Shown here: positions 17,325-26,266 of the stretch, piece after piece
Layout: every line of letters begins with the position of its first letter
Numbering within the stretch: position 1 is the stretch's first letter
From: Candidatus Latescibacterota bacterium
Lineage (GTDB): Bacteria; JAAXHH01
Direction of reading: 5' to 3'
DNA: 64,000 bases
Assembly: GCA_022821085.1 (NCBI GenBank)
Contig: JAJEEG010000006.1
Location: 518,405-582,404, forward strand
The notes under the pieces: model-generated
Told to the model about the DNA's origin: nothing
The model's database searches: none
What the model saw: only the letters and a program-made list of their open reading frames with translations
Position numbers and translations under genes: made by a program

Positions 17325-18638
17325 ATGGCTTTCGATCAGATTATAGGTCACGTGCAGCAGCGGCAGCGGCTCATGGAGGCCGTAAAGCAGGACCGCCTGG
17401 CCCACGGGTACCTGTTCTGCGGGCCGTCCGGCGTGGGCGCCGAGGCGCTGGCCATCGAGCTCGCCTGCGCGGTCAACTGCGAAAACGGACCCGGAGAGCC
17501 CTGCGGCCGGCCTGGCCACCATAGTCATCCAGGCCAGCATAGCCAGCCTGGTCCGCAAGATCAGCCTGGTCCACACGGCCCGTGCCGCCATTGCCGTCGG
17601 ATTCGCGCGCTTCAGCACCCTGACCTGCACCTCCTGGTCCCCTCTTCATCCGCCCCGCCTCCGGATCGTTCGTCCGGCCGCGGTGAGGGCTCGTCCAGCC
17701 GCGGTGAGGGCTCCTCCCGCGCTAACGCCCGGGAGGAGCGCAGGCAGGGCCTGGCCGTCCGGCTGGCCGAAGACCCGTACGAAGCCCCGCCCTTCGGAAT
17801 GAACGACATGGTTTCGGTGGAGGACGTCCGGTCGCTGCGAAGGGAGGCATCGGCCAAGCCTTACGAAGGACGGAGGAAGGTCGCGATCATCGTCGCGGCG
17901 GACCGCATGAACGCCGCGGCCTCGAACGCGCTGCTCAAGACGCTCGAAGAGCCTCCGGGATCCTTGATGCTCATCCTGACCGCGTCCCGCGCGGGGAGAT
18001 TGCTGCCGACCATCGTGTCCCGCTGCCAACCCGTTTTTCTATCGCGCCTGCGGGAGGACGAGGTGAAATCGGCGCTGATCGAGCGATATGAAGTTTCCCC
18101 GGAAGAAGCCGGGGAACTCGCGCGCAGGTCCGAAGGCCGTCTTTCCGAAGCGATGGCGGCCGGTTCGGAGCGGGGTTCGAAGATTCGTGAAGACGCCTTC
18201 GCCTTGCTTGAATGTATATACAACGGGACACCTCTGAGCCTGTTCGAGCAGGTGGAAACCCTCTCCGCGTCTCACCGCGAAGAACCGGTCGCGGAAAAGA
18301 TCCTCGACCATCTGCTATCCCTGTACCGCGACCTGTTCGTGCTATCCTCGGCGAGCGGTATCCCCACGCTTTCCAACGCGGACCGCACGGCGCCGCTGCG
18401 GGAACGGGCAACCGGGATGGACGTGGAGGAAATCGAAAAGGGCATCGCCGCCATCGAGGAAGCCAGGCGGGACATAGCGCACAACGCCCATGTCCAACTG
18501 GCCCTCCTTGTACTCGTCCTCAGACTCAGAATAAACCGTAGATACGCGGGTCCTCGGCAGACGCCTACCACTCAAGCGCCATCCCGCGAGAGACCATCCG
18601 GTGAAACATCGTCCCACAGCCTGCCCGCCGCCGATTGA
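17325..18638 (+). CDS. holB: DNA polymerase III delta-prime subunit with repeat-encoded inserts
   Basis: Clamp-loader subunit of the replicative polymerase. The N-terminus 'FDQIIGHVQQRQRLMEAV', the non-functional P-loop 'GPSGVGAEAL' (no Lys, as in other delta-prime proteins), the Cys-rich zinc region, and 'NALLKTLEEPP' with 'TIVSRCQPV' identify it. At 437 residues it is about 100 longer than E. coli HolB. Two low-complexity inserts explain much of this: a His/Gln/Pro/Gly run (about residues 63-87) that splits the zinc module between 'GEPCG' and 'CRHC', and a Ser/Gly/Arg run near residues 110-130. The C-terminal tail is also low-complexity. Confidence 0.87.
   Translation: MAFDQIIGHVQQRQRLMEAVKQDRLAHGYLFCGPSGVGAEALAIELACAVNCENGPGEPCGRPGHHSHPGQHSQPGPQDQPGPHGPCRHCRRIRALQHPDLHLLVPSSSAPPPDRSSGRGEGSSSRGEGSSRANAREERRQGLAVRLAEDPYEAPPFGMNDMVSVEDVRSLRREASAKPYEGRRKVAIIVAADRMNAAASNALLKTLEEPPGSLMLILTASRAGRLLPTIVSRCQPVFLSRLREDEVKSALIERYEVSPEEAGELARRSEGRLSEAMAAGSERGSKIREDAFALLECIYNGTPLSLFEQVETLSASHREEPVAEKILDHLLSLYRDLFVLSSASGIPTLSNADRTAPLRERATGMDVEEIEKGIAAIEEARRDIAHNAHVQLALLVLVLRLRINRRYAGPRQTPTTQAPSRERPSGETSSHSLPAAD
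17505..17585. repeat. Degenerate 9-bp repeat inside holB zinc module
   Basis: Copies related to CAGCCTGGT and CAGCATAGC run from about 17505 to 17585 and encode the His/Gln/Pro/Gly insert. The frame is kept. Confidence 0.7.
17668..17716. repeat. 21-bp tandem repeat inside holB
   Basis: Two near-identical copies of a 21-bp unit containing CCGCGGTGAGGGCTCGTCC are followed by a partial third. They encode the SSGRGEGSSSRGEGSS run. Confidence 0.8.
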
Positions 18639-18642
18639 TCCG

Positions 18643-18672
18643 TTGACAAACCCCCTTCCACACCCTATTCTG
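18643..18672 (+). promoter_or_regulatory. metG promoter
   Basis: TTGACA (18643-18648), 17-base spacer, TATTCTG (18666-18672). It lies just beyond the holB stop codon. The expected start point near 18679 leaves a 50-base leader before metG. Confidence 0.65.
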
Positions 18673-18728
18673 ATGCTGGAACAAAACCGGTCCGCCAGGA
18701 ATGATCCACCCGCGTCCGAGAGGTTGTC

Positions 18729-20792
18729 GTGGCAGAGAAAATACTCGTTACAGACGCGTTGCCCTACGCGAACGGCAAGCTGCATATCGGCCATATCGCA
18801 GGCGTCCATCTGCCCGGTAACATCTACGTGCGCTACCAGCGGCTGAAAGGCCGGGACGTCGTGCATGTCAGCGGATCGGACGACCACGGCGTGGCCATCA
18901 CCCTGGCCGCCGAAAAGCAGGGGATCACGCCCAAGGAACTGGTGGACAAGTACTATCCCGTCATCCGGGGCGCTCTCGAAGACTTCGGCATCGTCTACGA
19001 CAATTTCTCTCAGACCTCCCGCCCTGTCCACCACGAGACGGCCCGGGACTATTTCCGCCGCCTGGATGAGAAGGGCTGTTTCGACGTGCGCGAGGTCGAC
19101 CAGATCTACTGTCCGGCTAACGGCCGCTTTCTGCCCGACCGCTACGTGGAGGGCACCTGTCCCCACTGCGGTTCCGACCGGGCCCGGGGAGATCAGTGCG
19201 AGGCCTGCGGCACCATCCTGGACGCCACGCAGCTGATCGATCCCCACAGCGATGTCTGCAACGGGCCCCTCGAAGTAAGACCGGCCAACCACTGGTACTT
19301 CAAGCTCGCCCGCATGTCCGACCGGCTGCAGGCCTGGATCGATACGAAAACGCACTGGAAGGTCAACGTGCGCAATTACTGCCAGGGCTGGTTCAACGAG
19401 GGGCTGTCCGACCGGCCCATCTCCCGCGACCTGGACTGGGGCGTGGCGCTGCCGATCGAGGATGCGCCGGGCAAGGTCATGTACGTCTGGTTCGAGAACA
19501 CGCTGGGCTACGTGTCGTCCACCCGGGAGTGGGCGGTGGCGCAGGGGGACCCGGACCGGTGGAAGGACTACTGGCTGAACCCGGACTGCAAGCTCGTCAA
19601 TTTCCTGGGTAAGGACAATATCGTCTTCCACGCGATCCTCTGGCCGGCCATGATCATGGAACACGGGGATTTCGTACTGCCATCGGAGATTCCGGCCAAC
19701 GAGTTTCTCAACATCGAGGGCCAGAAGCTGTCCACGAGCCGGAACTGGGCGGTCTGGCTGGACGAATACCTCGAGGACTTCCCGCCCGATCCGATGCGTT
19801 ACTGCCTGGCGTCGATTTCGCCCGAGACCAAGGACTCCGACTTTACGTGGAAGGACTTTCAGGCGCGCAACAACAACGAACTGGCCGATATCTTCGGCAA
19901 TTTCGTAAACCGGACGCTGACCTTCATCAACCGGTATTTCGACGGCGCGATCCCGGAACCGGGGACTTTCTCGCCGGAGGACCGGGAGATGCTGTCGACC
20001 GTGGCCGGTGCCCCGGACCGTGTGGGCGCTTGTTTCGAATCGTTCCAGGTGCGGGGTGCCGTACGGGAGCTGATCGCCCTGGGAAACCAGTGCAACCGGT
20101 ACTTCAACGACCAGGCGCCCTGGAACACGCGCAAGACCGACCGGGCGCGTTGCGCCGCCACGCTCCACGTGTGCGTGCAGGCGGTGAGGGTCCTCGCCGT
20201 GGTCATGTCTCCCATCCTGCCGTTCAGCGCCGAGAGACTGTGGAAGATGGCGGGCCTGGAAGGACGCGTCGATGAGCAGATTTGGGACGAAATCGAGATC
20301 GATGCGTCGCTGTCCGGCCGTCCCATCGGAGAAATCGAAATCCTGTTCCACAAGATCGAGGACGACGCGATCGACGCGCAGATCGCGAGACTGGGCCGTT
20401 CCGATGACCGGGGAGACGACGGATCTGAATCCGAGGAAGCGGAACCGGAAGGGTCGGAGCGAAACGAACTTATATCGATCGAAGATTTCCGTCAGATCGA
20501 TTTACGCATCGCGGACGTCGTGGCGGCGGAACCAGTACCCGGAACGGACCGGCTGCTCAGGTTACAGCTGCGCATCGGCGCGGAGGAACGGCAAATCGTT
20601 TCCGGGATCGCCCCCGGATACACGCCGGAGAAACTGGTCGGCCGGCAGATCGTGGTGGTAGCGAACCTGGAGCCCGCGACTATCCGCGGCGTGGAATCCA
20701 GGGGCATGCTGCTCGCGGCCGAAGACGACGGCGGCGCCCCCATACTCCTCGGTCCGGACGCTCGCGTCAAATCCGGTTCTTCGGTTACCTGA
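18729..20792 (+). CDS. metG: Methionyl-tRNA synthetase with fused tRNA-binding domain
   Basis: Charges tRNA-Met. The class I motif HIGH is at about residues 18-21 ('KLHIGH'); the second signature is KLSTS instead of KMSKS, at about residue 335. A four-Cys zinc knuckle is visible ('CPHC' and 'CEAC'), placing it in the MetRS2/two-knuckle type region. The C-terminal 110 residues ('IDLRIADVVAAEPVPGTDRL') are the OB-fold tRNA-binding domain (Trbp111/EMAP-II type) that makes the enzyme a dimer. The GTG start at 18729 has a GAGAGG site. Length 687 residues is normal. Confidence 0.95.
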   Translation: MAEKILVTDALPYANGKLHIGHIAGVHLPGNIYVRYQRLKGRDVVHVSGSDDHGVAITLAAEKQGITPKELVDKYYPVIRGALEDFGIVYDNFSQTSRPVHHETARDYFRRLDEKGCFDVREVDQIYCPANGRFLPDRYVEGTCPHCGSDRARGDQCEACGTILDATQLIDPHSDVCNGPLEVRPANHWYFKLARMSDRLQAWIDTKTHWKVNVRNYCQGWFNEGLSDRPISRDLDWGVALPIEDAPGKVMYVWFENTLGYVSSTREWAVAQGDPDRWKDYWLNPDCKLVNFLGKDNIVFHAILWPAMIMEHGDFVLPSEIPANEFLNIEGQKLSTSRNWAVWLDEYLEDFPPDPMRYCLASISPETKDSDFTWKDFQARNNNELADIFGNFVNRTLTFINRYFDGAIPEPGTFSPEDREMLSTVAGAPDRVGACFESFQVRGAVRELIALGNQCNRYFNDQAPWNTRKTDRARCAATLHVCVQAVRVLAVVMSPILPFSAERLWKMAGLEGRVDEQIWDEIEIDASLSGRPIGEIEILFHKIEDDAIDAQIARLGRSDDRGDDGSESEEAEPEGSERNELISIEDFRQIDLRIADVVAAEPVPGTDRLLRLQLRIGAEERQIVSGIAPGYTPEKLVGRQIVVVANLEPATIRGVESRGMLLAAEDDGGAPILLGPDARVKSGSSVT

Positions 20793-20795
20793 AAG

Positions 20796-20880
20796 CCGGC
20801 ATGCCGGCCCGGTCAGGCTATGCCGGTCAGGTCAGGCCCGGCCCGGTCAGGCTATGCCGGCCCGGTCAGGCCCGGCCACA
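20796..20880. repeat. GC-rich tandem repeat between metG and tatD
   Basis: Repeated blocks of CCCGGTCAGGCTATGCCGG and CCCGGTCAGGCCCGG fill the gap after metG. If the upstream ATG of the next gene were used, the array would be translated as a Gly/Pro/Arg-rich N-terminus. Confidence 0.8.
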
Positions 20881-20921
20881 CGGAACGTACGTCATACGAT
20901 CACCCGCACCCATTCGCTGCC

Positions 20922-21686
20922 TTGCTGTTTGATACGCATACCCATCTCACGGACGAAGCATTCGACGATGACCGCGCCGAGGTGATCCAACGGGCGCTGG
21001 ACGCGGGCGTGGAACGCATGGTTGCCGTAGGGTACGATCTGAAGAGCAGCAGGGCCGCCGTGGCGCTCGCCGAAGACCGGGATTCGGTGTACGCCGCCGC
21101 GGGCATCCACCCCTGCCACGTCCACGAAGCCCGCGAAGAGGACTACCGGGAAATCGAGAAACTGCTCGAACATCCTTCCGTCATCGCCGTAGGCGAAACC
21201 GGCATCGACCTGCATTACGACCGGTCCACCTACCCGCTGCAGGAAACCTCGTTCAGAAGACACATGGAGTGGGGCGGAAGCACGGGATTGCCGGTTATCG
21301 TGCACGACCGGGACGCCCACGCCGAGGTCATGGCCATGCTGGACGAGTTTCCCGGCGAGGAAACGACCGCGATCCTGCACTGCTTTACCGGGGACGCCGC
21401 CATGGCCGAAAGGGCCGTTTCCATGGGATGCTTCCTGGGATTCGGCGGCATCGCGACATTCAAGAACTCGACGGTGGGCGAGGTGGTCTCCGGGTTGCCG
21501 CCGGAATGCATCCTTGTCGAAACGGACGCACCCTATCTCGCGCCCGTTCCCCACCGCGGACGCCGGAACGAACCATCATACATCGTAAGCACGGCCGAAG
21601 CGGTCGCCCGTCACCGGGCCGTTTCCGTGGATGAACTGGCACGGACCACAACCCAGAACGCGAACAAGGTGTTTCGAATCCATTGA
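20922..21686 (+). CDS. tatD: TatD family metal-dependent DNase
   Basis: Amidohydrolase-fold 3'-5' exonuclease/deoxyribonuclease. Metal ligands are in 'FDTHTHL', 'GETGIDLHYD', 'LHCFTG' and 'ETDAPYLAP', in the usual order. The start is uncertain: an in-frame ATG at 20820 would add 34 residues encoded by the repeat array, which the family lacks. TTG at 20922 gives the usual N-terminus 'LLFDTHTH'. It overlaps rsmA by four bases, so the two are translationally coupled. Confidence 0.9.
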   Translation: MLFDTHTHLTDEAFDDDRAEVIQRALDAGVERMVAVGYDLKSSRAAVALAEDRDSVYAAAGIHPCHVHEAREEDYREIEKLLEHPSVIAVGETGIDLHYDRSTYPLQETSFRRHMEWGGSTGLPVIVHDRDAHAEVMAMLDEFPGEETTAILHCFTGDAAMAERAVSMGCFLGFGGIATFKNSTVGEVVSGLPPECILVETDAPYLAPVPHRGRRNEPSYIVSTAEAVARHRAVSVDELARTTTQNANKVFRIH

Positions 21687-22555
21687 GTACGGTGCTCGAT
21701 CCTCCTGAAGACCTGCTGGCCGGCCTGCGCCGATCGGATTTTCGTCCATCCAGATCGAAGGGTCAGCACTTCCTGAACGATACGTCCGTCGCACGCCGCA
21801 TCATCGAATCGGCGGGCATAACGAAGGATACGGCCGTACTTGAAATCGGTCCGGGGGCCGGCGCGTTGACCCGTCACCTCGTCACCCTGGCCGGCGGCGT
21901 GACCGCCGTGGAAATCGATACCAGGCTGGCAGGAGTCCTCCAGGAAGCCTACGGCCGGTACGACCACCTGACCATCGTGAACGGGGACGTGCTCGATCTG
22001 GACCTGTCCGACCTGATGGGGAAGTACGGCGAAACCGGGTACGTGCTTGTGGCCAATCTGCCCTACGGGATAACAGGACCCGTCCTCGACCGGCTGATCG
22101 CCCATCGCGGGAAGATAAGGGGCGCGGTCATCATGGTTCAGCACGAAGTGGGCGGACGCCTGACGGCGCGTCCGGGTACGAAAGCCTACGGCGCGATAAC
22201 CGCCATCATGGCGTACCATTACCACGTGGAATCGCTGTTCCGGGTGGGCGGCGACCGGTTCGTTCCCCGTCCGGCGGTGGATTCGGTCGTACTCCGGTTG
22301 ACGCCCCATGAACGGCCGCCCGTTACGGTCAGGGATGCCGGCCTGTTGAACGTCGTGATCAAGTCGGCCTTTCAACACCGGCGCAAGATGCTGCACCACG
22401 CGATGAATCGCCTGGTTCCCGGTTCAGCCGGTTATCTTTCGGATCATACAGGCATCGACCTGAAACGACGCGGTGAAACACTGGACCTGAACGAGTTCGC
22501 GGTGCTTGCCGACGCGCTACTGGCGTTCCGGGACCACTATCAGGACGACTGCTGA
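21683..22555 (+). CDS. rsmA: 16S rRNA dimethyladenosine transferase (KsgA)
   Basis: Dimethylates A1518 and A1519 of 16S rRNA during 30S maturation. The family N-terminus 'KGQHFLND', SAM motif 'LEIGPGAGALTRHL', 'VANLPYGITGP' (catalytic NLPY) and 'FVPRPAVDSVVLRL' are all present. The start is a TTG that overlaps the tatD stop (TTGA). Length 290 residues is normal. Confidence 0.95.
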   Translation: MSTVLDPPEDLLAGLRRSDFRPSRSKGQHFLNDTSVARRIIESAGITKDTAVLEIGPGAGALTRHLVTLAGGVTAVEIDTRLAGVLQEAYGRYDHLTIVNGDVLDLDLSDLMGKYGETGYVLVANLPYGITGPVLDRLIAHRGKIRGAVIMVQHEVGGRLTARPGTKAYGAITAIMAYHYHVESLFRVGGDRFVPRPAVDSVVLRLTPHERPPVTVRDAGLLNVVIKSAFQHRRKMLHHAMNRLVPGSAGYLSDHTGIDLKRRGETLDLNEFAVLADALLAFRDHYQDDC

Positions 22556-22566
22556 CGGACCGCGAT

Positions 22567-23823
22567 ATGCGCTTCCGCTATACACATTCGGCCAGAACGC
22601 GAATGGCGATCAGAAAGAGCCAGCGCCGGTCGTACGCCCGGTACGCCCTCCTTGGAACGGCCGCGGTCGTGCTGCTGGCCCTCGCCGTGTGGATCATGCT
22701 TTATCAAGACCAGGCCAGGAAGGTCGTGGACTGGCTGCTGGATCGGCCCAACCCGGTTGCCGTGCCCGAACTCGAACGGACGTCCGCCTGGAAAACGGAC
22801 CAGGAGGCGTTTCACGCAATGGAAGCGGCCCTGTACGGTGCGTTCATGAATCTGCAGGTCACACCGGGCAGGATACGGGACACCGCGCCACGCACCGCGA
22901 CGGCCACGGGCCGTTGGAGACCACTGGAACGAAGCATCATCGTTTCGGGTGCTTATTCGCTTGCCGAATGCAATCTCGAGATCGCCAGGGCGGTCGTCCG
23001 CGCGGGCGGCAAGGTATCCCGTGCGGAGGAACGGACCAGGACCGGGGTGTTGCTGCTCGACATTACCTACGATGACGACGTAACCCATCGCCTCAATATA
23101 ACCCGCGACCCGGCAATCCGGCGAAAAACGGGTCGTCTTGCCGTCGTGATTGCGTATACGGACGGCGATCAGCGGGCCGTGGTCGAGGGACTTTCCGATT
23201 TCACCCGGCCCCTCACTTTCGCCTTGTTTCCCTGGGCCGACGGCGTAAACGAAATGGCCGGCGAACTCATGCGCGGCGATCACGAGGTGATGGCGCTGCT
23301 GCCCGTTCGACCGGCGTCAGACACCGCCGGTCTGCCGCGCAGGAGATCCGTGTCGACCACCCATTCGGAGCTGACCAACCGCCGCGTCGTGGAAGACGCC
23401 CTTTCCACGCTACCCGGGGCCCAGGGCGTACTTCGGTATCCTGCCGGCCGCATGGACAATGAAGCCGCGGTGCTGGCCCCCGTGCTGGACGAACTGGGCA
23501 AGCGGAACCTGTACTACCTGGACAACCCGGGCGGGCCCGGCGGGGCAGGAGGGCCACGTGGTTCGGGCGGGCCCGGCAGGCCGGAGGACCGGGGCGGGGA
23601 ATACGGCCCGCTTCGGGCCTGGGGTGTGCTCGATCCCTTGTACAACCCCGTAATCATATCCATGAACCTGGACCGCGCGTCGCTATCCGCCCTTGAAGAC
23701 ACCCGCGCCATCGTCATCGCCGATGCCAGGCCCCATACGCTTCAAGTACTGATGAACCGGATGAGATATCTTGAAATCAGAGGAATCGAGTTCGTACGGG
23801 TTTCCGACCTCGTGGACAACTGA
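22567..23823 (+). CDS. Divergent polysaccharide deacetylase-like protein (YibQ/DUF610), catalytic residues lost
   Basis: A membrane-anchored protein (one TM segment at about residues 28-50). From about residue 190 it follows PF04748: 'RLAVVIAYTDGD', 'RPLTFALFPWADG', 'HEVMALLPVRP' and 'LYYLDNP'. In the family these are VIDD, tlAvlP, HEVllHLPM and flD. Here the Asp-Asp is Ala-Tyr, the His of HLP is Leu, and the NHMGS His block reads 'LRYPAGRMDN'. Enzymatic activity is therefore unlikely. A Gly/Pro-rich insert at about residues 319-345 is repeat-encoded. The gene starts 11 bases after rsmA. Confidence 0.72.
   Translation: MRFRYTHSARTRMAIRKSQRRSYARYALLGTAAVVLLALAVWIMLYQDQARKVVDWLLDRPNPVAVPELERTSAWKTDQEAFHAMEAALYGAFMNLQVTPGRIRDTAPRTATATGRWRPLERSIIVSGAYSLAECNLEIARAVVRAGGKVSRAEERTRTGVLLLDITYDDDVTHRLNITRDPAIRRKTGRLAVVIAYTDGDQRAVVEGLSDFTRPLTFALFPWADGVNEMAGELMRGDHEVMALLPVRPASDTAGLPRRRSVSTTHSELTNRRVVEDALSTLPGAQGVLRYPAGRMDNEAAVLAPVLDELGKRNLYYLDNPGGPGGAGGPRGSGGPGRPEDRGGEYGPLRAWGVLDPLYNPVIISMNLDRASLSALEDTRAIVIADARPHTLQVLMNRMRYLEIRGIEFVRVSDLVDN
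23526..23600. repeat. Gly/Pro-encoding GC-rich repeat
   Basis: Repeated GGCGGGCCCGGCGGG-like units encode a Gly/Pro/Arg run within the deacetylase-like protein, in frame. Confidence 0.7.
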
Positions 23824-23838
23824 CACCGGAGATCACCC

Positions 23839-24597
23839 ATGGTAAAACTGAGTGTATGCGTAGACCAGGTCGCCGCCCTGCGGAATATCGCGAAACGGGG
23901 GGAACCCGATCCAATGACCGCGGTCATGATGTCCCAGGTGAGTGGGGCGGACGCCGTAACGATTTCGTGGGCCGCCGACGATTCGCTTTATCTCGGCGGA
24001 GAATATGACATTATCCGGCAGCTCGTGCACACGCACCTTAACGTGATCGTGCCGCCGGTCCAGGAAGCCCTGCGTAGTATCTTGACGATTTCGCCGGATA
24101 TGGTTACCCTTGTTCCCGAGGGCTACGGGTACGCCGGACTGAACAACGATTGGTCCGATACGCCATGGCCCGAAGGCGATTCCCTGGAACGGCCGGTGGA
24201 ACGCATGCTGAAGGCCCTGCAGGATAAAGGGATCCTGACGAGCATATTGATTACGCCCACCGCGTCGCATGTCAGGCAATGCGCCGAACTAAAGGCCGAC
24301 TACGTCCATCTTGACGCAAGCCGGTTCGTGCAGGCCGCCGGTCCCGAAGAGAAGGGCCGGATGTTCCAGGAAATCGCCGGTACGGCCCGGACCGCGGCAC
24401 GGTTGAACATGGGCGTTTCCCTGGGACGCGGCGTCGATTACCGGACGGCGGCGGACCTGGCGGGTATCGCCGAGGTGGAGGAAATGGTGGTGGGCTATGC
24501 CGTGGCCGTGCGTGCGATGACCATCGGGTTCGAGCAAGCCGTCCGCGACATGGTCGGCATCATCCGCCACGCGCCGAGGTCCCAGGCAGACTGGTAA
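23839..24597 (+). CDS. PdxJ-like protein lacking active-site residues
   Basis: Aligns end to end with pyridoxine 5'-phosphate synthase (252 residues): 'LSVCVDQVAALRNIAKRG', 'MVTLVPEGYGYAGLNND', and a C-terminal half matching the 'VNAGHGLxYHN ... LNIGHAIIGRA' region. The catalytic parts are replaced: the HLREDRRHI block reads 'ISWAADDSLYL', the His after IDH is Gln, the 'EMA' Glu is absent, and AGHGL reads 'LGRGV'. It cannot be a normal PdxJ. The TIM-barrel core and some phosphate-site Gly residues remain. It is the second gene of a four-gene unit. Confidence 0.72.
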   Translation: MVKLSVCVDQVAALRNIAKRGEPDPMTAVMMSQVSGADAVTISWAADDSLYLGGEYDIIRQLVHTHLNVIVPPVQEALRSILTISPDMVTLVPEGYGYAGLNNDWSDTPWPEGDSLERPVERMLKALQDKGILTSILITPTASHVRQCAELKADYVHLDASRFVQAAGPEEKGRMFQEIAGTARTAARLNMGVSLGRGVDYRTAADLAGIAEVEEMVVGYAVAVRAMTIGFEQAVRDMVGIIRHAPRSQADW

Positions 24598-24646
24598 CCC
24601 GTCCAGCCGCGCCGCACGCAGAAGCGGCGCCGAAAGGAACAGCACT

Positions 24647-26266
24647 ATTTACAAGCGCATTTCATTCCTGGCGTTTCTCGCCGTCACCCTGCTAGGCGCG
24701 GTCCTTGTCTCCCCGACCATCAGGCTGTGGTTTTCGTCTCCCGAGTCCATCGAAGCGCTTTCGCCGGAAGAAAAGAAAGTGCTATACGGCCAGTCCACGG
24801 TACCGGGCATCGACCTGGCCGGCGGTTATCGTCTGGTTGCAGGCATGGACCTGTCCCGGTACACGGAACGGGGCAGGGCACGGGCGGTGGAAGGCCTGGT
24901 CGAGAACTGGCGGCGGCGCCTTAACGCCTTCGGGATCTCCGAACCGGTCATTACCGTGCGGGAGAACGACACGTTCGAAATCGTCGTGCCCCGGAGCGCG
25001 GACACCGGTCTCGTAAGCAGGATAATCCGGGAATCCGGCGAGATCACACTGCATTTGTTCAAGGACGGCGCGGAAGTACAGGCGTTGCGGCAACGTATTG
25101 ACGATGCCCTGAGTGAGCGCGCCTCGGCCGTCGCGGCATCGGCTGCCGCAGCCTCGGACGGACCTGGAGCATTCAGCGCGTTGCTTGCACGCATTACGGT
25201 GGAGGAAGGGATCGGAGACATCGCGGTCCGGGAAGACAACCTGGATACCGTAAAGGCCATACTGGCCGATTCAACGGTACAGGCCGGCATTCGGGCCTTC
25301 AACCTGGCCAATCCACCCGCCGGCGCCTTCGCATGGGCTTCCGAACCGGTGGAACGCGGAGGCAGGCTGTTCCATCCGCTCTACTTCATCAACCAGGATA
25401 TAGACCTAAACGTGCAGCCGGTGGCATCGGCCGTGGTCAGCGACGCCTCGGTAACGGCGAACCGGGGCGCATACGCGGTACGCCTGTTTCTGCAGGACGA
25501 GGGCAGAGAGAGTCTGGCCAACCTGTCCAGCGCCAACGCGGGAAACCGCGTGGCCATCAAGATGAACGGCCAGGTGTACGTGACGTTGAATATACAGGGC
25601 AGAATACCTGACGGTCGGATTGAAGTGCCTGGAGGAGACTCGCTGGAAGAGGCCCGCGCCCTGGCGGTCATCCTGGAATCCGCGTCGCCGGCGCTGGACG
25701 TAACGCTGCCGGATCAGGCGGTGGAGGCGCCTTCCCCGCTCGGTGAAGGGGCCGTGGTCAGCGCGGCCGGCGCCGGCGCGATCGGTCTCGGATTGCTTTG
25801 CGCAATGTTCGTTATCCGCTACCGGGCCGCCGGCCTGCTCTTCGTCACGGGGATGCTGCACTATCTGATCATGACCGGAGCGGTGCTGAGGCTGTGGAAC
25901 ATCGCCGGGATTGCGCCCTATTTCACCCTCGCCGGCGCAGTGGGATTACTCGGAGCGGCCCTCGTCTTCGTCTCCGTGCATCTCTGGATCTTCGAATACC
26001 TCCGCGCGGAATCCGGAACGGAGTCTTCGGTCCGGCAGGACGTCATGGCCTCGCTCGAGAAGATCAGGCCCGTCCTGGTCTGGACGCATATCATGCTGCT
26101 GCTCGTATCGGTGAGCCTGGTCGTAGTCGGCACCGACGCCGTCGTCAATTTCGGCCTCGTGCTGTTTTCCGGCGCGGCCGGCAGCCTGCTCACCTGCATG
26201 TGCTGGACGAACATGCTGCTGTCCTCCCTGGTGGCGGACTGGCAAATCAGGAAGTTGAGCGTATGA
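24647..26266 (+). CDS. SecD-like protein, apparent ATT start
   Basis: A 539-residue SecD homologue. With a start at ATT (24647) it begins IYKRISFLAFLAV, giving the expected first TM segment, and has GAAAGGA 8 bases upstream. No ATG, GTG or TTG occurs in this frame between the stop at 24518-24520 and GTG 24779; starting there would delete TM1. The P1 region 'FGISEPVITVRENDTFEIVVP' and the C-terminal five TM segments follow. The SecD motif 'AVDANVLIFERIREE' reads 'FVSVHLWIFEYLRAE', losing the Asp needed for proton-driven export. Confidence 0.72.
   Translation: MYKRISFLAFLAVTLLGAVLVSPTIRLWFSSPESIEALSPEEKKVLYGQSTVPGIDLAGGYRLVAGMDLSRYTERGRARAVEGLVENWRRRLNAFGISEPVITVRENDTFEIVVPRSADTGLVSRIIRESGEITLHLFKDGAEVQALRQRIDDALSERASAVAASAAAASDGPGAFSALLARITVEEGIGDIAVREDNLDTVKAILADSTVQAGIRAFNLANPPAGAFAWASEPVERGGRLFHPLYFINQDIDLNVQPVASAVVSDASVTANRGAYAVRLFLQDEGRESLANLSSANAGNRVAIKMNGQVYVTLNIQGRIPDGRIEVPGGDSLEEARALAVILESASPALDVTLPDQAVEAPSPLGEGAVVSAAGAGAIGLGLLCAMFVIRYRAAGLLFVTGMLHYLIMTGAVLRLWNIAGIAPYFTLAGAVGLLGAALVFVSVHLWIFEYLRAESGTESSVRQDVMASLEKIRPVLVWTHIMLLLVSVSLVVVGTDAVVNFGLVLFSGAAGSLLTCMCWTNMLLSSLVADWQIRKLSV

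Noticed and set aside
18342-20351. A 669-codon minus-strand open frame
   Set aside because: Antisense to holB and metG, with no domain.
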